DNA of 64,000 nucleotides from Aestuariibaculum marinum (GTDB lineage: Bacteria; Bacteroidota; Bacteroidia; Flavobacteriales; Flavobacteriaceae). Location: positions 124,001-188,000 of the forward strand of contig NZ_JACVXD010000003.1 of the NCBI RefSeq assembly GCF_014596975.1. The letters run 5' to 3'. Made by a program: the position numbers and the translations under genes. Under the pieces are notes generated by a model. The model was not told where the DNA came from. It worked only from the letters and a program-made list of their open reading frames with translations, and searched no databases. Below are positions 53,235 through 61,606 of the stretch, one piece after another; the first letter of the stretch is position 1; every line of letters starts with the position of its first letter.

Positions 53235-55076
53235 ATGAAAACTTTTATGAAGTTAATAATTAACGTTATTGTTTTCAGTCTTGTTTTAATGAAGGTGTCT
53301 TGTAGTTCAAGCGACTCAGGTACCTTCGTTGAAGAAGACCCAATTACAGAAACTCCTGATAATAGTGTTGATGTAAAAAAACTATCAATTTCAGTGGCTT
53401 GCGAAGGAAATAGTTGGGTTGCAGAAACCATATATCCTGAGAATACCGGAAATATTGTTGGTGAAGGAGGTATTTCTAATTGGACGGATGCAAATAACAA
53501 GATCAGAACCTACTTTTATGCAAAAACAACTGGAGATATTCAGGTTGGTTTAAAAGGTAAATTTACGTCAACTACAAAGCTTAAAGTTACTTTAGGGAGC
53601 GTGAGTAAAGAGGTAGAATTTGAATCTTCAGCTACGGCTCAAAAATATGCTGTAGGTACTTTTAAGATTGAAAGCAAAGGATATCATTTTGTGGAGTTAG
53701 AAGGTTTAATTAAATCAGGAAGTACGTTTGGTGAAATCTCTGATATTTTATTAGGCAACGCCACTTGGAGTTCTAATATAGTGTCTGTACAACCCGATTG
53801 GTTTTATTGGGGACGTCGAGGACCATCAGTACACCTGGGCTATACCATGCCAGAAGGTAAAAACATAACTTGGTTTTATAATGAATTAACTGTTCCTGAA
53901 GGGATGGATCCAATAGGTACATATTTTATGGCTAATGGTTTTGCCGATGGATATTTTGGTATGCAAGTAAACTCAGAAACCGAAAGACGCGTATTGTTTT
54001 CTGTTTGGAGTGCTTACGATACTCAGGATCCTAATCAAATTCCTGATGAATACACTGTAGATCCATTAGGGTACGGAACAGATGTAACAGTTAAAGAGTT
54101 TGGAGGTGAAGGTTCTGGAGCGCAAAGTTATTTGGTATATAATTGGAAAGCAGGGAATACATATAAATTCTTATTGAGAGGAGAGTCGAACACTGAAAAT
54201 ACTATGGATTACACGGCTTATTTTTATGCCCCTGAAGTTGGTGATTGGAAATTAATAGCAAGTTTTAGAAGACCTTTCCCTTCAAATTCAGCTAAATATT
54301 TAGGGCGTTTACATTCTTTCTTAGAGAATTTTACACCATCAATGGGAAGTAATGTTAGAAAAATAAATTATTCAAATCAATGGGTTTATGATACTAACGG
54401 AACTTGGTCTGAAATGACAGGCGCGAAATTTACCGTAGATAATACGGCAGCCAGTGGTGTTCGTTTTGACTATGATGGAGGGGCTGATGGAGCAAATTTT
54501 TATTTAAGGAATTGCGGATTCTTTAGCGATAATGAAATACCAAACACCTCATTCACGCGAACTCCAAAAGGCGTAGCTCCAACAGTAGACTTTAGTAAAT
54601 TAGAAGTTCCTAAAATACCTGAAGAAGTAGTGCGTAATCTTTTAGATAGAAGTACATGGACTGTTGTAGATTATAGTTCACAGGAAGATCAAGGAGGAGA
54701 AGGCGATACTGGTAAGTGTTATGATATTTTAGATAACGATGTTAATACGTATTGGCATTCTTGTTGGAATAATTGTACAGGAACACCGCCTCATCATATA
54801 GTTGTAGATATGGGAGAAAGTAAAACTATTGCAGGTTTTAGATTTATCCAAAGACAATCCTTATCGAGAGCTGTAAAGGATATTGAATTACAAGTGAGTG
54901 CTGATAATACGACATGGACAAGTATTGGAGACTTTACGTTGGCTAATGTGTCTACAGTTTTAGATATTGATTTAAGTGAAGCTAAAACATTTAGATATTT
55001 TAAATTTATAGCTAAAACATCTCATGATGGAAGTGACTTTGCTGCTATGGCAGAAATAGTGCCATATACAAATTAA
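53235..55076 (+). CDS. DUF5077-DUF3472-discoidin lipoprotein of the PUL
   Basis: A 613-residue lipoprotein (lipobox MKVSC, C23) with a Ser/Asp/Glu/Thr-rich linker. Then come a DUF5077-type beta domain (about 45-160, GNSWVAETIYPENTGN), a DUF3472 domain (about 180-445: DWFYWGRRGPSVHLGYTM, ANGFADGYFGMQVNSE, FGGEGSGAQSYLVYNW, LGRLHSFLENF) and an F5/8 type C domain (about 470-613). The last domain matches the preceding lipoprotein almost block for block, both ending in VPYTN. DUF3472 has no established biochemical function that I know. Its place at the end of a PUL on a surface lipoprotein suggests glycan binding or an uncharacterised carbohydrate-active role. The gene lies 20 bp after the small lipoprotein gene, and a terminator follows. 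Confidence 0.85.
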   Translation: MKTFMKLIINVIVFSLVLMKVSCSSSDSGTFVEEDPITETPDNSVDVKKLSISVACEGNSWVAETIYPENTGNIVGEGGISNWTDANNKIRTYFYAKTTGDIQVGLKGKFTSTTKLKVTLGSVSKEVEFESSATAQKYAVGTFKIESKGYHFVELEGLIKSGSTFGEISDILLGNATWSSNIVSVQPDWFYWGRRGPSVHLGYTMPEGKNITWFYNELTVPEGMDPIGTYFMANGFADGYFGMQVNSETERRVLFSVWSAYDTQDPNQIPDEYTVDPLGYGTDVTVKEFGGEGSGAQSYLVYNWKAGNTYKFLLRGESNTENTMDYTAYFYAPEVGDWKLIASFRRPFPSNSAKYLGRLHSFLENFTPSMGSNVRKINYSNQWVYDTNGTWSEMTGAKFTVDNTAASGVRFDYDGGADGANFYLRNCGFFSDNEIPNTSFTRTPKGVAPTVDFSKLEVPKIPEEVVRNLLDRSTWTVVDYSSQEDQGGEGDTGKCYDILDNDVNTYWHSCWNNCTGTPPHHIVVDMGESKTIAGFRFIQRQSLSRAVKDIELQVSADNTTWTSIGDFTLANVSTVLDIDLSEAKTFRYFKFIAKTSHDGSDFAAMAEIVPYTN

Positions 55077-55117
55077 AAATAATTGTTTGGTTTAACTTTT
55101 TATAGAAGTTAGTTGAG

Positions 55118-55142
55118 AGCCTTTGGTGTTATGCCAAAGGCT
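55118..55142. terminator. Terminator at the PUL end
   Basis: AGCCTTTGG (55118-55126) and CCAAAGGCT (55134-55142), 9-bp perfect stem with a 7-nt loop, between the convergent DUF3472 and Lrp genes. The right arm abuts the Lrp stop (55147). Confidence 0.7.
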
Positions 55143-55146
55143 TCTT

Positions 55147-55611
55147 CTATATAACAAATTCTGTAGATTGTTTAATTTCTTTTAAAACAAAGTAACTTTC
55201 TAAAATTCCAATGTTCGATATGTTAGAAAGCTTCACCCGTACAAAATCATGATAGTCATCTAAACTTTTCATATTTATTTTTAGAAAGAAATCCACTTTT
55301 CCAGCCATATGAAAACACTCTTGCACTTCAGGAAGTTCTTTAATCTGCTCTTCAAATTTATCAATAAACCCTTCGTTATGGTAGCGCAGTGATACCATAC
55401 AAATAACGGTAACCGGGTAGTTGAGTAGCTTCTTATCTAATAAGGCAACATACTTTTTTATATAACCATCGTTTTCCAGTCGTTTTATACGTTCATAAAC
55501 CGGAGAAACCGTCATGTTTAAAGTAGCAGCAATCTCTTTAGTGGTCTTTTTAGAATCGTTTTGTAGGATTTTTAAAATGGTCAAATCCACATTATCCAGT
55601 TTTTCTACCAT
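55147..55611 (-). CDS. Lrp/AsnC-family transcriptional regulator
   Basis: A 154-residue regulator. The N-terminal helix-turn-helix (LDNVDLTILKILQNDSKKTT, EIAATLNMTVSPVYERIKRL) is followed by the RAM effector-binding domain (VICMVSLRYHNEGFIDKFEE, PEVQECFHMAGKVDFFLKI). Members bind amino acids and often control the adjacent gene. I took the ATG at 55611 rather than a TTG at 55620. It is divergent from the threonine dehydrogenase gene across 169 bp, so control of threonine breakdown, with threonine, glycine or leucine as signal, is the natural guess. Confidence 0.92.
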   Translation of the reverse strand: MVEKLDNVDLTILKILQNDSKKTTKEIAATLNMTVSPVYERIKRLENDGYIKKYVALLDKKLLNYPVTVICMVSLRYHNEGFIDKFEEQIKELPEVQECFHMAGKVDFFLKINMKSLDDYHDFVRVKLSNISNIGILESYFVLKEIKQSTEFVI

Positions 55612-55780
55612 AAGATTCAAGTTAATTTTTCTTCAAATAAAGATAAATAATTATTTTAAAAGTAAAATTTTCTTTAAAATTTAATTTTTAAAATATTAAT
55701 CACTTAATATGGTTGTTTTGTTAGTGTATTTCGTCTTTTAAATGGCATAATTTGTAATTTTATACTTTATAATTTCAGGT

Positions 55781-56737
55781 ATGAAAAACGAAAAAATATT
55801 AGTTACGGGAGCTGGTGGTCAGTTAGGTTCTGTGTTAGTTGAAGCCCTTAAAAACAAGTTTGGAGAAGATGCTGTTATTGCTTCAGATTTAAACCCTATC
55901 AAAAATTATAAAGGTATTTATGAGCAGTTGGATGTTACCAATAAAAACTGTCTGGAGTATATCGTTAAAAAGTATAAGGTGACTCAAATTTATCACTTGG
56001 CAGCCATTTTATCGGCTAAAGGCGAGCAGAATCCATTACAAACCTGGGACATAAATATGAAAACTTTATTTAATGTCTTAGAGGTATCGGTTGCTGAAAA
56101 GGTGAGTAAAGTTTTTTACCCGAGTTCCATTGCGGTATATGGTGATATGGCGCCTAAAATGAATACAGCTCAGAGCGATTTCTTAAATCCATCAACGGTT
56201 TATGGGATTAGTAAAGCTTCAGGTGAAAACTGGGCACAATACTATTTCTTAAAATACGGTTTAGATGTCCGTTCGTTACGTTATCCGGGAGTAATTGGAT
56301 ACCAATCTTTGCCAGGAGGCGGAACTACCGATTATGCTGTTGAAATTTATCATAAAGCGATAAAAGAAGAAAACTTTGAATGTTATTTGAGAGCCGATGC
56401 GATGCTTCCAATGATTTACATGGAGGATACCATTCGTGCCACTTTAGAACTTATGGATGCGCCAAAGGAGTCGATTTCTGTAAGAACATCGTATAATCTT
56501 CAGGGGATGAGTTTTACTCCAGAGGAAATTACAGCGTCTATTCAAAAATATTATCCTAATTTTAAGGTGACTTATAATCCGGATTTCAGACAAAACATTG
56601 CTGAAAACTGGCCGTCATCTTTAGACGATCATCAAGCAAGACAAGATTGGGGATGGCAACCTAAGTACGATTTAGATGCCATGACTCAGGACATGCTTAA
56701 ACACTTAAAAGAACAATACAATTTAGTAACTCTATAA
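55781..56737 (+). CDS. L-threonine 3-dehydrogenase, short-chain (SDR/epimerase-like) type
   Basis: Oxidises L-threonine to 2-amino-3-ketobutyrate with NAD+. The 318-residue protein is an extended SDR: G10-A-G-G13-Q-L-G16 Rossmann motif, FYPSSIAVYG, and catalytic Y141-x3-K145 in YGISK. The TDH-specific substrate blocks RYPGVIGYQSLPGGGTTDYA, YNLQGMSFTPEEI and PDFRQNIAENWP agree with my recall of the cold-active Flavobacterium enzyme. It is unrelated to the zinc-dependent E. coli Tdh. The next gene, 12 bp downstream, encodes the lyase that uses its unstable product, which strengthens the assignment over a generic epimerase. Confidence 0.9.
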   Translation: MKNEKILVTGAGGQLGSVLVEALKNKFGEDAVIASDLNPIKNYKGIYEQLDVTNKNCLEYIVKKYKVTQIYHLAAILSAKGEQNPLQTWDINMKTLFNVLEVSVAEKVSKVFYPSSIAVYGDMAPKMNTAQSDFLNPSTVYGISKASGENWAQYYFLKYGLDVRSLRYPGVIGYQSLPGGGTTDYAVEIYHKAIKEENFECYLRADAMLPMIYMEDTIRATLELMDAPKESISVRTSYNLQGMSFTPEEITASIQKYYPNFKVTYNPDFRQNIAENWPSSLDDHQARQDWGWQPKYDLDAMTQDMLKHLKEQYNLVTL

Positions 56738-56749
56738 AAATTCAAACAT

Positions 56750-57940
56750 ATGTACGGAGCAGTTAAACAACAGCTTGAAAACGAGTTAAACGAAATAAAA
56801 GAATCTGGACTTTACAAAAAGGAGCGTGTTATTACGACGCCTCAAGGTGCAGAAATAAATACGACCGCAGGTAATGAAGTTTTAAATTTTTGTGCAAACA
56901 ATTATTTAGGATTGTCTTCGCATCCCGATGTTGTAGAGGCTGGGATTGAAGCTATGAGAACGCACGGATTTGGATTGTCTTCTGTGCGTTTCATTTGCGG
57001 TACGCAGGATATCCATAAAGAATTGGAACAGAAAACATCTGAGTTTTTAGGTATGGAAGACTGTATTCTTTACGCAGCAGCATTTGATGCTAATGGGGGT
57101 GTTTTTGAACCTATTTTAGGTCCTGAAGATGCGATTATTTCAGATGAATTAAACCATGCATCAATCATTGATGGTATTCGTTTGTGTAAAGCGGTGCGTT
57201 ACCGTTATTCTCATAATAACATGGAAGCTTTAGAAGAGCAGTTAAAAGCGGCCTCTGGAGCAAGAAGAAAATTAATTGTTACTGATGGTGTCTTCTCTAT
57301 GGATGGTACAATCGCACAATTAGATAAAATTTGTGATTTAGCTGATAAATACGAAGCTATGGTTATGGTTGACGAATGTCATGCCACAGGATTTGTTGGT
57401 AAAACAGGTCGCGGAACACATGAGTATAAAAATGTTATGGGACGTATCGATATCATCACCGGAACTTACGGAAAAGCTTTAGGTGGTGCTTCAGGAGGAT
57501 TTACAGCTGCGAAAAAAGAAATCGTTGAGATGTTAAGACAAAAATCACGTCCGTATTTATTCTCGAATACTTTGGCACCAGCGATTGCCGGAGCATCGAT
57601 TGCGGTTTTAGATAAATTAAAAACATCAACCGATTTAATTGAAAAAGTTCAGAATAACGCCAAACGTTTCAGAACAAAGATGACTGAGGCTGGTTTCGAC
57701 ATCATTCCTGGTGAGCACCCAATTGTTCCAGTTATGTTATATGATGCTAAATTAGCTCAGGAATTTGCTGCCAGATTACTTGATGAAGGCATTTATGTGA
57801 TCGCCTTTTTCTATCCGGTAGTACCAAAAGGAAAAGCAAGAATTCGTGTACAGCTTTCTGCCGGACACGAAATACATCATATCGATAAAGCTGTTGAAGC
57901 CTTCACTAAAGTAGGGAAAGCCTTGAACGTTATTAAATAA
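56750..57940 (+). CDS. kbl: Glycine C-acetyltransferase (2-amino-3-ketobutyrate CoA ligase)
   Basis: PLP enzyme that splits 2-amino-3-ketobutyrate with CoA into glycine and acetyl-CoA. The 396-residue protein of the alpha-oxoamine synthase family shows [69 protein letters not shown] and the Schiff-base K242 in [13 protein letters not shown]. Length is that of Kbl, and co-location with threonine dehydrogenase excludes the related 8-amino-7-oxononanoate synthase. Converges with cydB, 43 bp apart, with no clear terminator between them. Confidence 0.96.
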   Translation: MYGAVKQQLENELNEIKESGLYKKERVITTPQGAEINTTAGNEVLNFCANNYLGLSSHPDVVEAGIEAMRTHGFGLSSVRFICGTQDIHKELEQKTSEFLGMEDCILYAAAFDANGGVFEPILGPEDAIISDELNHASIIDGIRLCKAVRYRYSHNNMEALEEQLKAASGARRKLIVTDGVFSMDGTIAQLDKICDLADKYEAMVMVDECHATGFVGKTGRGTHEYKNVMGRIDIITGTYGKALGGASGGFTAAKKEIVEMLRQKSRPYLFSNTLAPAIAGASIAVLDKLKTSTDLIEKVQNNAKRFRTKMTEAGFDIIPGEHPIVPVMLYDAKLAQEFAARLLDEGIYVIAFFYPVVPKGKARIRVQLSAGHEIHHIDKAVEAFTKVGKALNVIK

Positions 57941-57983
57941 CAACAGCTTTTAATTAAACTAAAACTTTCTTAAATGGGTAATG

Positions 57984-59060
57984 TTAGTGCTCTCCGTAGC
58001 CTACATTATCCATTTTTCCTTTAAATACTTTATACTGAATGGTAAAGTAAACAGCAACTAAAATCACCGCAATAATAAACCAGTTAACACCAATTGAAAG
58101 TCCGTAACTGTCAGCGGCCATGTTGTAAATGGTTAAATCTGGATTTGTTGTATTTGTTGAAGGTAATAACTTCGGAAAAATAGAGGCCACTGTTGAGGTA
58201 ATTCCTCCGAACAAAAACAACGAAGAAAATAAAAATCCCATACCGTCTTTTTTGAAAGTCCTTACTTTAAACAACCCGAATAACCCTGTAAAAGTGATGA
58301 TTGGAAAGACCCACAACCACGGTGTTTTTATAAAGTTATGGAAGGGCTGTGGTTCGATAATATGCCAGATGAAAAGGGATAGAACAACCAAAGCAAGCAA
58401 CCCAAAATTCAGTTTAAATATGATGCTTTTTAGTTTTGAATTTAATTCTGAATTGGTTTTGTAAATAATCCAGTTCGCCCCGTGAATGGTTAAGGCGATA
58501 ACTCCAATAATTCCTAATAAAATGGTAAACCAGTCAATAATACCTAAATGTTCGGCTTTAGGGCTAAATGTGGGATTCCAAAGCGGTAAAAAGAAATAAT
58601 GCGGTTCGTGTGCTGAAACGCCATCAGTCACCATCCCTAAGTTAACGCCACGCACCACGTTTCCTAAGGCAATTCCGAAGAATAACGCTAGAAGTAAACT
58701 TGCTATTCCGAAGGCTTTATCCCAAATGGTTTCCCATATTTTGTTGTGTATTTGTCCGCGTAATTCTAAACCAATGGCTCTAAAAATGAGTAGCCATAAA
58801 ATCATAATTAACGGCAGGTAAAATCCACTAAATGATGCTGCGTAAAGGGTAGGGAAAGCAAAAAATAAAACGCCACCAGCAGCAATAAGCCAGACTTCGT
58901 TAGCATCCCAAAACGGCCCAATGGCATTGGTAATGGCTTTTTTATCTTTTTCGGTTTTAGCAAAGAATAAATGCACAATGCCAGCTCCAAAATCGTAACC
59001 ATCTAAAATAACATAAACGGTTAGCATGCACATTAAAACGATATACCAGAATAATTCCAT
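57984..59060 (-). CDS. cydB: Cytochrome bd ubiquinol/menaquinol oxidase subunit II
   Basis: A 358-residue polytopic membrane subunit of the high-affinity bd oxidase. Features are the N-terminal ILDGYDFGAGIVHLF and NAIGPFWDANEVWLIAAGG, and at least eight hydrophobic helices. It follows cydA by 2 bp and is clearly co-translated. No small cydX-like subunit gene fits in the 43 bp after it, and no cydDC assembly transporter is in the window. The complex reduces O2 to water at low oxygen and resists sulfide and NO, which suits the sulfur-handling genes upstream. Confidence 0.96.
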   Translation of the reverse strand: MELFWYIVLMCMLTVYVILDGYDFGAGIVHLFFAKTEKDKKAITNAIGPFWDANEVWLIAAGGVLFFAFPTLYAASFSGFYLPLIMILWLLIFRAIGLELRGQIHNKIWETIWDKAFGIASLLLALFFGIALGNVVRGVNLGMVTDGVSAHEPHYFFLPLWNPTFSPKAEHLGIIDWFTILLGIIGVIALTIHGANWIIYKTNSELNSKLKSIIFKLNFGLLALVVLSLFIWHIIEPQPFHNFIKTPWLWVFPIITFTGLFGLFKVRTFKKDGMGFLFSSLFLFGGITSTVASIFPKLLPSTNTTNPDLTIYNMAADSYGLSIGVNWFIIAVILVAVYFTIQYKVFKGKMDNVGYGEH

Positions 59061-59062
59061 AG

Positions 59063-60394
59063 TTAGTGCTTTATAGTTTGTGGGCCTTTATAAATAATCT
59101 TTCCGACAAGGATTAAAAAGAGTAGACCTAATAAAAGATACAATCCAATAAATCCGAGTAAGGTGAATAAGGTGTTTCCAGATGAAACGGTAGGCGAGAT
59201 ACCTTCGGAGGTTCGTAGTAAATTATAAACCAACCACGGCTGACGACCTAGTTCCGCAGTGTACCAACCCGTTGTATTGGCGATATATGGAAACGGTACC
59301 ATGAACAGCAACGCCCATAAAATCCATTTAGTTGTGAACAGTTTTTTTCGGAATAACTGAATAGCCGCTAAAAACATGAGTCCGATAAAAATGGTTCCCA
59401 GTCCAACCATAATATGATACGCATAATACAACCCTGGAATATTGGTTGGGTAGGTGTTGGGTTCAAATTCGTTTAAGCCTTTGATTTCGGCATCCCATTC
59501 CTGATAGGTTAAAAAGCTTAGAATGTTAGGAACCGCTATTTTATTGTCTAATTTCTTTTCAAGGATGTTGGGCTGACCAATTAAAACAATTTCGCTACCA
59601 CCTTCTTCTGTTTCAAAAATACCCTCCATAGCCGCAAAAGTGACAGGCTGATGTTTTACAACGTTTTTAGCCACTAAATCGCCCGTTGGAAAAGCAACTA
59701 AAACACTTGAAAATAAACCAAAAATAACGCCGGTTTTAAGAAATAGTTTTCCGAAGTCGCTATGTTTATTATTCAACAGATAAAAAGCACCAACAGCCGA
59801 GACTACAAAAGCGGCTGTAATGATGGATGCTAATTGATTATGTAAATAAGATGGCAGTAACCAAGGATTTGAAAAAAGGGCGCCAAAATTATTTAAAACG
59901 AATTTGCCGTTTTCTAAAATCTCATAGCCCACAGGATGCTGCATCCAAGAGTGTGTGGCTATAATTAAATATCCACTGGCCCAAGACCCTAAAAAGACTA
60001 AGAATCCGGTTATAAAATGGAGTTTGTGCCCAAGAAGTTTTTCACCAAAAAGGAAAAGCCCTAAAAACGAGGATTCCAGAAAAAAGGAGAACATACCCTC
60101 CATAGCCAGTGTCTGGCCAATGATGCCTCCGGTAAGTTCGGAGAACTTCGCCCAGTTGGTTCCGAATTGAAATTCCATGGGGATGCCAGTCACCACGCCC
60201 ATGGCAAAGTTAATGGCGAATATTTTCATCCAGAACTTTGCAGCTTCATTATAGTTTTCGATTTGTGTTCTTAAAAATTTCCACTTAAACCAGACAATCA
60301 TTAAAGACAATCCCATGGTTAATTGCGGAAACAAGTAGTGAAAGGTAATGGTGAATGCGAATTGCATTCTATCATAGAAAAGCATGTCTTCCAT
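59063..60394 (-). CDS. cydA: Cytochrome bd oxidase subunit I
   Basis: A 443-residue haem-binding subunit. With the ATG at 60394 the first haem ligand falls at H19 (AFTITFHYLFPQ), the same number as in E. coli CydA, which supports this start. The open frame extends 28 codons further upstream (to 60478) across a promoter box and terminator stem, so I reject that extension. Other landmarks are GIPMEFQFGTNWAKFSE, HSWMQHPVGYEI (second haem His near residue 153) and GRQPWLVYNLLRT. Total length indicates the short Q-loop form, not the long-loop E. coli type. Confidence 0.95.
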   Translation of the reverse strand: MEDMLFYDRMQFAFTITFHYLFPQLTMGLSLMIVWFKWKFLRTQIENYNEAAKFWMKIFAINFAMGVVTGIPMEFQFGTNWAKFSELTGGIIGQTLAMEGMFSFFLESSFLGLFLFGEKLLGHKLHFITGFLVFLGSWASGYLIIATHSWMQHPVGYEILENGKFVLNNFGALFSNPWLLPSYLHNQLASIITAAFVVSAVGAFYLLNNKHSDFGKLFLKTGVIFGLFSSVLVAFPTGDLVAKNVVKHQPVTFAAMEGIFETEEGGSEIVLIGQPNILEKKLDNKIAVPNILSFLTYQEWDAEIKGLNEFEPNTYPTNIPGLYYAYHIMVGLGTIFIGLMFLAAIQLFRKKLFTTKWILWALLFMVPFPYIANTTGWYTAELGRQPWLVYNLLRTSEGISPTVSSGNTLFTLLGFIGLYLLLGLLFLILVGKIIYKGPQTIKH

Positions 60395-60415
60395 AGGGGT
60401 GGGTTTGATTCCTAA

Positions 60416-60423
60416 CAAAAATA
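60416..60423 (-). promoter_or_regulatory. -7 promoter box of cydAB
   Basis: TATTTTTG on the minus strand, 21 bp before the cydA ATG. It lies between the upstream terminator and the gene. -33 element weak. Confidence 0.4.
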
Positions 60424-60456
60424 CGGCACAGAAAATTAAATCTCCTTGAAACACAT

Positions 60457-60489
60457 AAAAAAAAGCTTCCTTTTTCAAGAAAGCTTTTT
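60457..60489 (-). terminator. Terminator upstream of cydAB (end of the trx-methyltransferase unit)
   Basis: On the minus strand AAAAAGCTTTC and GAAGCTTTTT pair with one bulged base, followed by a run of T. It isolates cydAB from the genes upstream. Confidence 0.6.
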
Positions 60490-60597
60490 GGCCTATTAAT
60501 CAATTAATATGGGAGTATAGTTTTATACATTATTAATCTTCTGCAAGTTATTGTTTTTAAGTGAAATGCTTTGTAATAAATGTTACACAAGTCCTTT

Positions 60598-61185
60598 TTA
60601 GTCAACTTTTTTATGCGTCATTTTTATGAATAATTCCCTGCCATGTCTTGGTTTTATTGAATTATAGCATGGAGCTAATTCGATATTAAAATAAGGACTG
60701 AAATAATTGATGTAATCTGCTTCGCACCCACCAAAGGGTGGTTCGGTTTGGTTTAAAGGCATATCAAATAAAAGCCCGACCAGTTTTCCGTTTGGCTTTA
60801 AAATTTCATGCATTTTTTCTGCATATTTAAAACGCAATTCCGGGTTAATGGCACAGAAAAATGTTTGTTCGATAACCAAATCGAAGTGGTCGTTTAAATC
60901 GAAAAAATTACCTTGTATCATTTGGCTTTCAGGAAACTCATGAACACGAGCCTTAATATTATCTAAAGCGGTTTTCGAGAGGTCAATAACATAAACGTTT
61001 TTAAACCCCGAGAGAAATAAATATTCCGCCTCGTAAGCATTGCCAGCACCAGGAATTAAAATTTTTAAATCTTTATTGGTGAGCTGATCGATGTAGGTTT
61101 TTATTGGGGTTGAAATATGACCAATATCCCAACCCGTATTATTGGTTTTGTAACGGTTGTCCCAATACGATTCCGATAAATCCAT
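60598..61185 (-). CDS. TPMT-family class I SAM-dependent methyltransferase
   Basis: A 195-residue soluble methyltransferase. The start SYWDNRYKTNNTGWDIGH and the Rossmann segments LKILIPGAGNAYEAEYLF, VYVIDLS, MIQGNFFDL, FDLVIEQTFFCAI and LVGLLFDMPL match the thiopurine-S-methyltransferase (TPMT) superfamily. Bacterial members methylate thiols, selenium or tellurium compounds and halides. The Cys/Pro block EPPFGGC is typical. It follows thioredoxin by 3 bp, so a thiol- or chalcogen-methylating detoxification role is plausible but unproven. Confidence 0.87.
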   Translation of the reverse strand: MDLSESYWDNRYKTNNTGWDIGHISTPIKTYIDQLTNKDLKILIPGAGNAYEAEYLFLSGFKNVYVIDLSKTALDNIKARVHEFPESQMIQGNFFDLNDHFDLVIEQTFFCAINPELRFKYAEKMHEILKPNGKLVGLLFDMPLNQTEPPFGGCEADYINYFSPYFNIELAPCYNSIKPRHGRELFIKMTHKKVD

Positions 61186-61188
61186 AGG

Positions 61189-61485
61189 CTATTTGTACGA
61201 TTGTAATAACGAAATTAAATCATTCTTTTGAAGTACGCCAGACTGACGCCATAATTGCTTTCCGTTTTTAAAAATCATTAAAGTTGGTACACCGCGTACC
61301 TGAAATTTAGTTGCTATAGACTGATTTTTATCGACATCTATTTTTATAATGGACACCTGATCTTGCAGCTCTTCTTTTACATCTTTAAGTATTGGGCTTT
61401 GCATTTTACAAGGACCACACCATTCTGCAAAAAAATCGACCAAAACCGGTTTGTCTTGATTTATTATTTCTGAAAAATTACTCAT
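61189..61485 (-). CDS. Thioredoxin
   Basis: A 98-residue thioredoxin with the redox-active W22-C23-G24-P25-C26 in FFAEWCGPCKM, buried Asp in VLVDFF, cis-Pro in VRGVPTLMIFKNG and the closing QSGVLQKNDL. No signal peptide, so cytoplasmic disulfide reductase. It heads a two-gene unit with the methyltransferase. Whether it is the main thioredoxin or a dedicated partner for the nearby sulfur enzymes cannot be told. Confidence 0.95.
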   Translation of the reverse strand: MSNFSEIINQDKPVLVDFFAEWCGPCKMQSPILKDVKEELQDQVSIIKIDVDKNQSIATKFQVRGVPTLMIFKNGKQLWRQSGVLQKNDLISLLQSYK

Positions 61486-61606
61486 ATCATTTAAATAAAT
61501 ATATACTAAAGTTAAGTTGTTATAGGCCTATTTCTAGGTTTATGTCGTAACCAGCAACTTTGTCGTTTAGGAGCAAATAACCTAACAGGATATACTGTTT
61601 TAACAT

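Noticed and set aside
33837-55076. Recent genomic island
   Set aside because: No integrase, tRNA target, transposase or flanking direct repeats are visible, and base composition looks similar to the flanks. Acquisition by transfer is possible but unsupported here.
60395-60478. N-terminal extension of CydA
   Set aside because: The 28 extra codons overlap a TATTTTTG promoter box and a terminator arm, and would shift the haem ligand away from the conserved H19.
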